Below the pieces are notes generated by a model. It was not told the DNA's origin. It was given only the letters and a program-made list of their open reading frames with translations, and made no database searches. This document shows, piece by piece, positions 27,301 through 39,129 of a stretch of 64,000 bases of DNA (position 1 is its first letter; each line of letters opens with the position of its first letter). This stretch comes from Augochlora pura (lineage: Eukaryota > Arthropoda > Insecta > Hymenoptera > Halictidae): assembly GCF_028453695.1 (NCBI RefSeq), contig NC_135778.1:39389985-39453984 (forward strand). The letters run 5' to 3'. The position numbers and the translations under genes were made by a program.

Positions 27301-29848
27301 ACTATTACATAGGATTTGTATGTGATTTACATAATGCAATTCGAATTAGTCTTGTACTTGTAAAAGATATGTCATTAACGATTTCCCTAATTTGTTCTTC
27401 CATTACGTTCTGAAATTCAATTAATTCAATGAAATAATGAGAAATCTGTTGTAACTTTTAAAATTTCTTGAAAAAGTCTGAATATTCGTAATCAATGAAT
27501 AATTTTAAGAACACATAATTTGTACGTATTCTAAAATCGTTAACATATATATTTATTTAAACAAGATATATAAAATTAATGAGAAAGAAATCGTCATGTT
27601 GCTATGGTATAAATTAAACTTAATTCATATTTAATATACTTAATTTAAATATCTGATTTATTCAATTTGAATCCAATGATACTTTTGTTTTCAACGTATG
27701 AAACATTAGTACAAACGTATACTGTGCAATTACATGTTGTTCAGTTTTATACCATTTTCAGAGAATTATACAAAAAAAACTTGATTAAATTAAACATTTC
27801 GATTTGCTGTAATTTCGTAATCGCATTCGCATTGCTCCGGTCTTAAATATGATACGATCCTCGTTTCTATGTTATTTGATATTACATGTTTGTTCAAGTT
27901 CGAATACTTCTAATTTTTGCGTTGAATATATTATAGGCAGTGATCATAGCTTCTTTATTAAAAAAAAAAGTTGTGTAATATATAAACAATAAATTATGAA
28001 AACGTGAAAAATTCTATCAAGCTCACGGTGTACGAATATTATCTTGTATGGCACGAGGTACAGATTAATCTTTATTGTATTATATCGGAAAGTATTGCCA
28101 GTATGTTTTTTGTGACACACGCATACTTGTGATATACGAAAAGGAATCATAAATCATATTTATGCAACAAATATAAAGTACACATTTCACTTATTAATTC
28201 TTAGAAAATATACAACTATTTTGTGTACTAGTCTAGATGTTCGAATCGTTCCATTTACCAGTATACATATTTTACGTAAGTCCATACTATTGTACTTAAA
28301 TAATTAAAAGGTAGTCGAAAAATGATTTTCTCTTACATTATACCGTTTGTGTATAAAATTTCGCTTCACATATATTTGTAATTCATATTATTAAACAGAA
28401 CTTAAAAATAACTTTATATCAGTCCAAGCGTCTCGTATTTAAAACATATTAGATTGTAATCATTGAATACTTCAATAAAGTCGATAAGAACGGAAAAGAA
28501 ATAGTATAATATTTGCTTCACAAAATAATAATATAAAATGATATCGAAGATGATATAATTCAAATGCACTTATCGTCATGAGGATACTGCAAGTGACAAA
28601 TAAATAAGAGCTTACATCGTAAATGATTAATATGTATAGGAAACGATAGGTAATATATGACTTTATTCTATTGTATTTCTTTAAACTTCCATTGCAATTC
28701 TCAAAAAGTAGAATGAAAAATAGTTTTAACAAAAATATTATAACTTATTTTAAGTTCTTTGTTTCTTTAACAATAGTAATGAAAGATTGAACAAAGAAAA
28801 TATTCCCAATTAAGATTTTTGTTCTTATGAAAATACAAGTATAAATAAGGAAACCAAATTGTAGTACTATGTGTTCGGGTTTGCATGATTTTGCAGGTGA
28901 TTACCGATCAAATTAAAAATAAATTTTACATACTTTCTATCTTGTCTTGCAGAAATAGTAAGAAAATTCAATTTGAAATCATTTTCATTATTTCTGAGAA
29001 CGATCTTTCCGTAGTCGTAACATAACTTAAAATAATGATTTTGAAATATTCTTACATCCACTGAAACGTGTCATTGTAGTACAAAAGCTAATAATTATAA
29101 TGAACAAAATTTTCAGCTTCTTAGATGCCACTTTGATCACTTTGCCTCAAATTTTGAACATCTATCTTTGGCACAGTATGTTAATTAAGCAAAAATAGAT
29201 TACATCTATGAGTAGAAAGAAGTAGCACAAAAGACAGAAAGAATGTACACACTTTTGATTGCCGCCACAATACTTTTGATACATAATCGTATTGATTACA
29301 TATAATCAGAAACTTTAGAAGCGTGTATTCTTTCGTCGCCTAAATCATAAAGGAGTATACTTACAAAACAAGTCCGTAGCAGAACTGTTTTTTTAATTAC
29401 TTAAATGTACTAAGTTTTGTCACAGAAAAAAAAAAATGAGGAAAGAAAATATTTGAAACAAACGTTCGAAAATTGTTCGCTAAACAAAACGATTATATGT
29501 ATAACATTATTTTGTAACATATTTAATATTTATATGTACACAGATGCATATATTCATAGATAAATGTATCTATGTACATATACATACTGTTAATGAAAGT
29601 ATATTACGACAATATTGTTTCGACAATGGTATTCAGTTCGATTCAATATCAATTTAACCATAATTAAATCACGCATGCGTGAACATTTGTTCTGGCACTC
29701 ACACATTGTCTTTTCACTAAGAGAAAAACGAATGCTTCACTTCACTCTTTATGATAACACTTTTGTACACAGAGAAGTGCGTATCTATTTTTCAAAGAAC
29801 AAGATATAACAGTTCCACAATTAACAAAAGAGTGGCAAAAGAAACAGA
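24340..29848. other. 5.5 kb gene-free AT-rich stretch between CENP-I and TRF2
   Basis: The two flanking genes converge here. A CENP-I poly(A) signal AATAAA is at 24657-24662 (another at 24570-24575) followed by GT-containing sequence. The rest holds only short open frames rich in Ile, Phe, Tyr and Lys, as expected from AT-rich DNA; none resembles a protein. There are homopolymer runs, for example poly(A) near 26529-26543. The TRF2 3' UTR must occupy the right-hand part on the minus strand, and could be long, as is common for this gene. No tRNA, rRNA or transposon ends were recognised. Confidence 0.5.
24657..24662 (+). terminator. Probable CENP-I poly(A) signal
   Basis: AATAAA 318 bases after the CENP-I stop codon, followed by a TG-rich stretch (cacgtttgtattc) within 40 bases. 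A second AATAAA is at 24570-24575. Confidence 0.45.
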
Positions 29849-31518
29849 TCAGTCCCAGCTGGCATCGCTCTCAGCCTCTTCGACTTCCTCTTCTTCTTCC
29901 GAAAATATGGTGTCATATACATAATCTGGGTCGTGTAGGAACTCATCGTGATTTCTTTTGTTCAGACCCATTCTACGTTTCTTTGTCGCGACCGCAAGTT
30001 CATCTTCTGCTGTTCTTTCTTTACGAAACTCATAGACTAGTGGATAGATGTATTCGATCGCTGCCTGAACAGCGGCAACATTAGGAGCTGCAACATCAAT
30101 TAGAATATATTCAGTAATGGGAGATGGTCAAATCGAGAAATGGATATGAAAAGTAAATTGAATAAAATCGAACTTAATATCTTTTACTTTTTTAATATCG
30201 TCGATAGAAATTTGGAATAAGTACTGATACAAACCAGTTACAGTAACACTGCCTGTAGAAAATATTTTCAGAGTAGCTTTTGGTTCTTTTAACTTGTATG
30301 TGACACCAGGATGCAATTCTGGTTCGTAGCTACATGTGATAAAAATTGTTAATAGATATTTACAAAGTAATTATAATATTATAAGTAACTATGAGCTCTC
30401 TTCTGCAATATCGATATATATAAACTAAGTACACTTACTCTGCATTTTCCTTGTGATATAATGAAAATGATGTTATCTTGATTGCAAAAGGCATACAACA
30501 TGTACCTAACACATTAACCACCCTGTAATTGTTAAATCGCACTTTGAATCCAAGTTTCTGCAGCGAACGAGCAAATCTTCTTGCTGCTATCTTCGCTTGG
30601 ACTTCACTGGTCGCGCCAGTGCATGTTACTTTACCAGAAGACCATATAGAAGCGGTAGTATAAGGTCTTCTTAATTTCATTGTTATCATCTATAACAGTG
30701 CATACACATGCAAAGAATAACTGCTACTGAATATTACAGAAATAAACACAAATTACATACATATATTGTTTCATCATATTTTATGAATAATATTCTTCTT
30801 ACTACTTAGTTACTCTACGATTCAAGACATTTAATCGTAAACTAGCATCTTTACTCAATAGAATAAGTAGAAAATTTGAATTGCTGTACGACATTAAAGA
30901 GTTTCATGATTTAATAATGTAAACAAACTCAAGAGCAACCAATTTTATTCATTTAAAAAAAGTCACAATTTTTTTTATTAATTATGAAAAATGAAGAATG
31001 TTATACACAAAGTATAGTAACGTATAGAAGAATGTTCAATGAAAGTTATTTTATAACTTTTGCTGAAAAATTCCGATAAAGAATTGTTCTTTGACTGCTT
31101 TGTTACATATAATTTTTTGTACGAAAACTTATATCGCTACAATCCGTATACATAAATTGTCACTGTTAAATTTTCTAAACGTATTATATAAATTCTTTGT
31201 CACAGAGGTAAACAAGATTATTTTGAAACATACCCCATTCTCCCTTCTATATTCCACATTAGATCCGTTAAGCGCAATTTCTCGTAAATTTAAATGACAC
31301 CTAACACTGAAGCTGCATACTACATTATTAATAACAATATCCAGTTCGCGGGGTTCTTGTTCAGGTGGATCCATGTAAGGTTGGATTTGCCCATCAAACA
31401 GTCTTTCATCTTTCTCTTCTTTACATATGCCTGTATTATCTAAATTATTTACACCTTCTACATGATTTATCGTGTTCGTTAAAGGTTTCATGCCATTCTT
31501 TTGAATAGCAGTTGCCAT
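29849..31518 (-). CDS. Trf2: TBP-related factor 2 / TBP-like protein 1 (289 aa, 4 exons)
   Basis: Minus-strand exons: 31518-31234, 30689-30439, 30329-30235, 30087-29849. The central part is the saddle-shaped TBP-like core. It contains VRCHLNLREIALNGSNVEY, MKLRRPYTTASIWSSGKVTC, ARRFARSLQKLGFKVRF, YEPELHPGVTYKLKEP and IFSTGSVTVT, which match TBPL1 rather than TBP (the TATA-contacting phenylalanines of TBP are not kept). TRF2 does not bind TATA; it drives DPE-type, histone H1 and ribosomal protein promoters. Beyond the 186-residue vertebrate protein there is a 60-residue N-terminal extension and a basic-then-acidic tail (TKKRRMG then EEEEVEEAESDASWD). An acceptor 9 bases before the ATG (exon start 31527) shows that a 5' UTR exon lies upstream. 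Confidence 0.93.
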
Positions 31519-33119
31519 AATATATACCTGAAAACATAAAAGCGTTGCCTTCTATCACTTTTATTATATCAAACGAAAAGATTAATTTGTTTCTTAACGT
31601 CTTTCTAACAATCGTATATTTTTAATATTTAACAGTATTTCCGTAAAGAACTCTTAACAATTGTAGTCTTGTTTTTCTTCACTAAAATTAACTTCAATTT
31701 CAATGTAAGCAATACTTTTTCATTAAAATTAGTTAAACGAATGGACTGTCAATAAATCTACTGTTACAATCTCTGATCTAGATAGGTAATCTCTATATTC
31801 CTTGACGATTAATTTATATGATAAATAATATCGTACTAAAGTTTTTTTTTTTAAATTAGCAGTTATTTTATTCTCGTAAATATATAGAAAAACGACGAAT
31901 CTGAAAAGCTACGTGAAAAGTGATGTTTGGAAAAAGTATTGTTAGCGGAAAATGATAGGTGCCAGATAGAAATTGGAACTATTGTTTCGCCGATTAACAA
32001 AAAAAAAAATTCGCGAGAATTTGTCTGGTTAGATGATCGTATCAGAATCATTGACACTGTACGACTATGAAATTTCTACGAAGCGTGGGAACACTGATGA
32101 TTCGAACACTATCATTAGTTTAACGAAACAGGGAGCTCCCCGTGCCGAATCAAACTAATACTTGGTGAAATAGTTTTTGGAACCGATACATCGTCAGAAT
32201 AGAGAAACATTTTCGTGAAATAGCGATTTATAAATATACCCTCGTATAGAATGAAATTACGAGGAAGTCTTTGTCGCGCGAATAACAATAAATCCGGAAT
32301 GTTCTCTGTAATACAAAGTAAAATGACAGTAGCAAAAGTTGTAAAGCACGGATCGCTGTGTCGTCGAGTATTAAATGCCAATGGTGTTAAATGAAAAGGT
32401 TAAGATATCGGGGTATACCGGTGGAAAGAAAGGAAACTGTACTCACGTGTGACTATGATGTGTGCTTCCGTTATGTTTTAATTAATGATAACTTCTTTGT
32501 TGACAAGTATTAACGGAACACAAAGTTAGCTCAATAACCAGTGCCATTGTTTTCGGCCATCTTCACTAGACTGGCTACTAATCCGAGTCACGGACGTGAC
32601 AATGATACATAAATGGGAATACTCATTGATGAAACGCGTATGCGGATCATTCCATTCTTCATTTTCAATTTCATTTAACTACAATTCACAGGGTACTCTC
32701 TTCTATAAAAGATTAAATACTAAACGTTTTCTCTTGCCTAGTTTATAAAAGTAACAATCAAAATATGTTGATAAATGTATGTATTTATATATCTATAATA
32801 TGCATATCGTACGTACGTGTAAAATTCATTCGAATTGTATTTTATGTAGTTTTGTAATTTCGATTGTCTCGATGAAAGCAATATTTTCAGAATATATTTT
32901 ATGAGTATCGTTAAAAGAAATCGAATTCCCAATCACATTTGACTATTATGTATTTGGATCTCCAACGTGAAAAATATCGATATTCAATATCAATAAATCC
33001 ATGCAATGAATATACACATGAAATACAAATACGATTTAGCGATAGAGTTCCACTATCTATGCTTAACGTATAACCACTGTTTTTCTCTCTATTTTATATA
33101 CACGTAATATAATATGTAA

Positions 33120-33830
33120 TGGTTTCTGGTCGCAGCTTGATCAGTTAGGGAAGACGGGAATGGAAATTGATTCGCTTTCATTGGCTTACAATTTCCTATC
33201 GAAACAGTATCACAGCTTGTGTAAAGCACGAAAGTACTACAGTGTAGTATAAATCCTATTCCTGATCGTACCTCCAGGTCGCAACTTGATCCGTTAATAT
33301 AGAAATTTTCTTTGTTTCGATTGGCTGACGATTCACTGTTGAAACAGGATTCATTGCGAATTGGATGGACAAGTAAAATGATAAATATGCGCACATCATT
33401 TTGAATGAGAATGAAAAGCGCGCAGGACTATGCCCCGTTAGTATTATAGAGTCTAAAATCTACGCGTGAAAATAAGAATAGAAAAGGAAGAAAGCGGTTT
33501 CAGTGTCCTGGTCCCATCAGTGGACTCATCGGTAATGCAGTCTAGCGGCTCCTTCCTTAAATGCAGGGATTTGGTAAAACGATTAATGGCCGTATATATA
33601 CAAATTTGCGCGGTTTGTATAACTAGCGAGAAAACTACCCCTCTGCTGGCGAGCATTGAAAGTAGTCGATACAGGGTTAAACTGGCTCGCACATTCCCAC
33701 CATTTCATCGCGCATCCAATTCGCAACGAATCAAGTCCCGGCAGCGAATCGTTAACCAATCGGAGCAAAGAAAATTTCTATATGGACCCTCGCTAACAAA
33801 TCAAGTCGCGGCATAGTTACTACACGCAAC
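33120..33830. repeat. Diverged repeat: two direct copies and one inverted copy, forming a large imperfect hairpin
   Basis: Copy 1 at about 33126-33215, copy 2 at about 33274-33385, and copy 3 in reverse orientation at about 33690-33820. Copies share GGTCGCAACTTGATCCGTTA, then TTTCTTTG..CGATTGG..GACGATTC and TTGCGAATTGGATG. Copies 2 and 3 are clearly related over roughly 110 bases with many substitutions, and are separated by about 300 bases that include the CTCF-like site. This could be a degraded terminal-inverted-repeat transposon or an old local duplication. Each copy holds a CGATTGG (inverted CCAAT) motif. Confidence 0.6.
33623..33662 (-). promoter_or_regulatory. CTCF-like site (first copy of a 40 bp shared element)
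   Basis: On the minus strand the core reads CCAGCAGAGGGG, matching the CTCF core CCASYAGRKGGC except for the last base. The whole 40 bp is repeated at 46525-46564 with 36 identical positions and no gaps. It lies between the divergent genes TRF2 and mts. Confidence 0.5.
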
Positions 33831-35399
33831 TTGCATTACTTTTCCCCACAGAGTTACGGGGGAAAGACCGGAGCGTGCTGACGACACTGCCATTGGGAAT
33901 TACCTTTGAAATCTATTGACATTGTCTAATCGCATTTGTGATTTCTTGTCTCCACGATCCTGTAGCACATTTCAGACCAGTCTCTTAAAACACTCTATCG
34001 CGGTCAGGTTAATTTCGAACTTTGATGTCGACAATTACTTTTTATGAATTCTATTTTAATTATTCAAGATTAACTTAATTAGAGAATTTGGAGTCATTGT
34101 TGAGAATACGTAGATTTTATTTTAGATCGAATTTAATTTAAAAAACTGAAAATATATTCTCACGGCATTGATAGAACTAGAATTTAGAGATTCAGATTAT
34201 TATCATGAAAAACTAAAGTGCTCTTCTAGAACTGAAGCAAGTAATTTGTAGAATATAATATGTATATCGCTTAAAACAATTAGGAAATACTGTAGAACAG
34301 TTATGACAAAGAAATACAAATACAACATCCTGTACAAATGTAGATTGCTTGTAAATTGTTACAATTGCCTAAATTTATTTGTATGTTATCAAGCTAACAG
34401 GATTTGTCTGTATCTGTTGTACAATATGTAATTGCAATTGCTTGTAATTACATGTATCAATTAAAGGAAAATATCTCCTAACTCTTTTGATCATCATGTA
34501 AATTCCAACCATAAAACCTTAACAACTGATAAGAAATCAAATTGCCACCATAACTCATGCAACTAGGATGTAACATATTGCAATGTTCTCATACTAATTT
34601 TAAAAATTCTTTTTAACAGATGGAAAAAATTAAGCAGAATATTATCAAAGTTATTGAAGATGTAATATACTTAACGTTTCTTCACTAAGAAACACATTTA
34701 TTATTATTACATTCAATATTTATATTAATAGACTTGTTGCAGTCATTTAATAGTAAAGATCAAACGTAATTTATAGCAGCTAAAATACAGAATATTAATA
34801 AATTTACATCCGTCGATAAGACGAGCCCTACTTGTTTAAAATATTCACGTTTAATAAAAATATAGTACCCTTAAATAATATGAAACATTATGCTTCAAAT
34901 ATTAAATATTATTTATTTTAATTAGTAAAGCATTAAAAGCTTTTCTAACTAAGTAAAAAAAATAGTATAATTTTAACAGTTTAAATCAATAGCATCAAGA
35001 GGAACAATATTTTGAATGAAATTTGATAAGTAATATTTTCGAATGTAATAAACAAGACGTTATTAATTATTTGAAGCAAATATTTCTTGTGACGATAAAC
35101 ATTGATTATATTTTAACAGATTAAATTAATTTCCAATGTTTGCGTCTAGGTATGGACAGTTACTATTTGAAATTTCTCGTACACAGAAACTGATACATTT
35201 TGATCTGTGTCTATTTCAAATCTGCAACGCATATCGTGCACGACGATTCGCTTTATTTTTACAGAATTTTATCTAACATTTATACACGTCACAAGAAACG
35301 TTTGAGATCTTTCGCTGAGAAACGTAATCATCGTCATTAAAATGATGCAGTCATAGTCCACACGGTATACAACAGTTCAACGCACGCAACAAGAGTAAA

Positions 35400-35676
35400 A
35401 TCGACAGACGATTGGATAAGTTGGGATCAACGCGACCGTTGATTGGTCGGCATGATAATCCAGGTATAGTTAGCGAAGCACGCATGAATTGAGTATGACG
35501 TCATCGTCAGTACTCGCGATCGGCCATTTTGTGAGTGTGTGCTTCATCAGGACATTTGTGTTAAGAAGCTTTTCCAGTAAAACCGAATGATTTAGTTTAC
35601 TTATACGGGCTCGCTTTACTTTTATTGCACGTGCTAAGGGCGCGGAGGATCCGTGGACTTTACGTAAATCCGTACG
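35400..35676 (+). promoter_or_regulatory. mts promoter with CRE, CCAAT and YY1/Pho-like motifs
   Basis: Seen directly: a full palindromic CRE TGACGTCA at 35496-35503; inverted CCAAT motifs (ATTGG) at 35411-35415 and 35442-35446; and CGGCCATTTTG at 35521-35531, whose reverse CAAAATGGCCG is YY1/Pho-like. The spacing, CCAAT upstream of CRE upstream of the YY1-like site, is a plausible TATA-less promoter, with the start of transcription probably near 35520-35560. The mammalian PP2A catalytic alpha gene promoter is also known to have a CRE. Confidence 0.6.
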
Positions 35677-36399
35677 ATGGAGGAGAAAGCATCGCTGAAA
35701 GAGCTCGACCAGTGGATAGAACAATTAAATGACTGCCAACAACTAACAGAAAGCCAAGTGAAAACTCTGTGCGAGAAGGTACGCGTAATCTGTTTTCGTA
35801 TTATACGTTTCGGTTGATTCCGCAGTGCTTACTTAAAAACAGTGATATCGTTCGTTTACTTTCTCGGGTACCCATCTCGATTTGCCGTTTCACCTTCATT
35901 TATTGATAACTTTTTTTTTACCATACCGCTAAGCATGGCTTGGATATGTCATCGCGATACGTTTGAATATTTTGCAATTATATATAAAAAAAAAACTATC
36001 TACATCGTACAGTTTTACAGTTTTGACAAACTTCAGCTTTTGATGACAACTTTTATTTTGGTCTCGGTCAAATGTCTAAACACCGAGTTCATTGCTATTA
36101 AGGCATCCGCTGCAACTTGTTCGTATCTGTTGTACTGATGTGGTTCGTTGGATTAGCCGACGAGTCGACTTTTACCAGTGTTCAATTAGGGTTACGTTTA
36201 ATATAGAAAATGCATGTCATTTTCGTTGTATAGCTCTCTTTCCTTATCAACGCCCCGTAATGTTAAATGAAATATGTTTATTCTACTAATTTACGCGCGA
36301 TTACGCGTGTGTGTGTGTTGTGTGTTCACTCTGCACACACACACGTACATGAATATGAAAAAAATATATATCTATATACATACATACATATGCATATAC

Positions 36400-36433
<34 letters not shown>

Positions 36434-39129
36434 ATACACACTTTAATCTACCACCCATTGCTATCAAGAACAATTAAAGAAATGGCAATATCTAATATTG
36501 AGGATTCATAATTGACAAGAATTTATTTATTATAAGGAAGACAGTATATTATATTTATTATTTATACAAATAATGATATTTTTTTAAAAACATACTTGGT
36601 ATTATATTTCAAATTCAAATATAAATGGAACGCATAGTTGACACTCAACAATTTTTTCGCATAATCAATAAATTTTTCTATGTACACATTATAAATTTTG
36701 CACATTGTTGGAAAGCTAAGGAACGATTTTATAATCCTGTTCTATTTGTTTATTACACCTAAAATATTAATACCATTGAGTCATAGAAACCATTAGTCAT
36801 CGTTGTAATGAGAACGATTACTATCTTATCAATTGTTTAATTATTTGTTATTTGTTCATTGTTAAGGTATGTGAGTACTTCAATTAAAGCTAATGTATTG
36901 TATTTATGTGTACGTACAAAATAATAATATTATTATTCGGACATTTTCGCTTCGATATATTTAATTAATGCTTGCTAACAAGTATAGTATTAATTGTTGA
37001 ATTATATAATTGCAAAGCCATTAATCTAAGACTGATAAGCACCGATTGTCTACTATTTCAGAAGGTTGAAACAAATTTTGAGATGTAAGAAATGTTTGAA
37101 ATTATTATGTTTAAAATATCATGGAATATAATACTAAGATGCTGTTAATTCGTTTGTGCCGTGGTTATGCTAAGATGTCATTAATTAAATATCAACAGAT
37201 GTTAAAATGTTTATGTACAACAATGGATAATATCACATGAATTGAAATAAGAAAATATTAACTCGGTCGAACGTTCCATTGAAGACTATTGATAGTAATA
37301 AAATTTTTGATTTTTAGGCAAAAGAAATCTTATCTAAAGAATCTAATGTACAAGAAGTAAAATGTCCTGTGACAGTGTGCGGAGATGTACATGGGCAGTT
37401 TCATGATTTAATGGAATTGTTCAGAATAGGAGGTAAATCCCCAGATACGAATTACCTCTTTATGGGTGACTATGTAGATCGTGGCTATTATTCTGTTGAA
37501 ACTGTTACCTTGTTAGTTGCACTTAAGGTAGGATCATTATAAATAATAAATGGATATTCTTAGTAAAGAAATAGTACTAAGTACAAGAAACGGATGAAGT
37601 CTAATATAATCCTTCGAATTGCTTTACACATGAATATAGGTCAGATATAGAGAAAGAATAACAATTTTACGTGGTAATCATGAATCACGACAAATCACAC
37701 AAGTGTATGGATTTTATGATGAATGTTTACGTAAATATGGTAATGCCAATGTGTGGAAGTTCTTTACAGACCTGTTTGACTATTTGCCATTAACCGCATT
37801 GGTAGATGGTCAAATCTTTTGTTTGCACGGTGGTTTATCACCGTCAATTGATACATTAGATCATATACGAGCTTTAGATCGTATCCAAGAAGTACCACAC
37901 GAGGTATGTATTTTTTTGTTCTTTGCATTGAAAAAAGAAACAGAGCGAGGATCGTATAATATTTGTTTATATTTTTATACAGGGTCCAATGTGTGATCTT
38001 TTATGGTCAGACCCGGATGATAGAGGAGGGTGGGGTATTTCTCCTCGTGGAGCAGGATATACGTTTGGACAAGATATTTCAGAAACTTTTAATCATTCTA
38101 ATGGCCTGACATTAGTATCGCGAGCGCATCAACTAGTTATGGAAGGCTACAACTGGTATATTTATTAAAATTTCTTATTAATCGCTTCGAATAATCTTAT
38201 TTACACATTGGATAGTCAGTCATGTGTGTCGAATATTTTAAGAGGTGATTTCACAAACCAGTCTAAGATTTAAAATCAAGAATAACGATTTTGTTATAAT
38301 GGCATTGGTTTTTAAGATCGACAAATAAGCGTACATATGTCTTTATCATTGTATTATTAACACTTTGCCGTCTGGCGACACCACGGTGGTGTCGCGTGCA
38401 ATTATATAAAAGAAACACATTTTACATTTATTCACATCTCTGTGTCTTTGAAATTTCATGAAAATAGGGGGACAGGATTGAAAGCTCGTGAGAACTAACG
38501 ATGAGATTAGTAAAACCTGAAAATTTATAATTTTCCAATAAGTCGACAAGTTAAGTAATCGAAGTAATCTGAATTAGTGCTGCCGGCGCCAAGCGAAGAA
38601 ATTTTTGCGAGATGTGCGGATAGCAAAGTGTTAATGTCTACGCCCTTCTTGATCTGATTTACGCTCCGTCACTATCGGTAAATCAGAGATTGATGAAATA
38701 ATTTCAAAATTAGCCATTACAATGATATCGCTACTTCTTTTTTCGTTTCAGGTTGATTTTTAAGAATCACTGCTTAAAATATTGAACATATGTCGTTGAA
38801 CATTATATGTATATACTTCTTATGTAGTATGTTATATACCATGTACTTATTATAGTTCACACTTATTCCTACAGGTGTCACGATCGTAATGTTGTAACTA
38901 TATTCTCAGCACCTAATTATTGTTACCGCTGTGGAAATCAAGCCGCAATTATGGAATTAGATGATGCTTTAAAATATTCATTGTAAGTTGAACCGACGAA
39001 GTTTATCTAAAACACAATAAGATAGGTAATATTGATAACATACTTCGTTTTTTCAGCCTTCAATTTGACCCAGCTCCAAGACGCGGAGAACCACACGTTA
39101 CTAGGCGGACACCAGACTATTTCTTGTAA
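35677..39129 (+). CDS. mts: Serine/threonine protein phosphatase 2A catalytic subunit (309 aa, 6 exons)
   Basis: Exons: 35677-35778, 37318-37527, 37640-37903, 37983-38155, 38875-38982, 39057-39129. The product is exactly 309 residues, the length of PP2A-C in animals. The metallophosphatase motifs are intact: GDVHGQ, GDYVDRG and GNHESR for the two-metal centre, then HGGLSPS and [11 protein letters not shown]. The invariant tail RRTPDYFL is present, with the tyrosine that is phosphorylated and the C-terminal leucine that is carboxyl-methylated to choose the B subunit. The N-terminus ([16 protein letters not shown]) is of PP2A type and separates it from PP4 and PP6. It acts as catalytic core of the PP2A A/B/C holoenzyme in cytoplasm and nucleus. 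Intron 1 is 1.5 kb; intron 4 carries a MITE. Confidence 0.98.
36300..36440. repeat. Microsatellite cluster (GT/CA then TA/CATA) in mts intron 1
   Basis: A TG-repeat run at 36307-36325 is followed by a CA-repeat run at 36332-36344, so that the two can pair as a hairpin. Then (ATAC)/(AT) repeats occupy about 36366-36438, ending in a pure TA run. Such repeats are length-variable. Confidence 0.85.
38357..38634. mobile_element. piggyBac-like MITE (278 bp) in mts intron 4
   Basis: The element starts TTAACACTTTGCCG at 38357 and ends GCAAAGTGTTAA at 38634; the ends are inverted copies and both carry TTAA, the target duplicated by piggyBac transposons. Just inside the left end there is a perfect 19-base palindromic hairpin (CGACACCAC-G-GTGGTGTCG). 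No transposase frame is present, so it is a non-autonomous copy that would need a piggyBac-type transposase supplied elsewhere. It does not disturb the splice sites of the intron. Confidence 0.85.

Larger units (their letters stand above)
31527..35676. other. Divergent intergenic region between TRF2 and mts
   Basis: About 4.1 kb between two outward-facing genes. It should hold non-coding 5' exons of TRF2; a candidate TRF2 start region is near 32540-32565, where AAGATGGCCG (minus strand, 32554-32563) occurs. A diverged repeat block lies at 33120-33830 and a CTCF-like site at 33623-33662. From 33.9 to 35.3 kb it is AT-rich with nothing recognisable. The mts promoter begins at about 35400. A 116-codon open frame at 33466-33816 overlaps the repeat block and is not believed to be a gene. 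Confidence 0.5.

Noticed and set aside
33466..33816. 116-codon open frame on + in the TRF2-mts spacer
   Set aside because: It overlaps the diverged inverted repeat and the CTCF-like element, has low-complexity composition and no recognisable domain.
35677..39129. Assignment to PP4 catalytic subunit
   Set aside because: The N-terminus, [17 protein letters not shown] and the tail [21 protein letters not shown] are PP2A type; PP4 differs at each.
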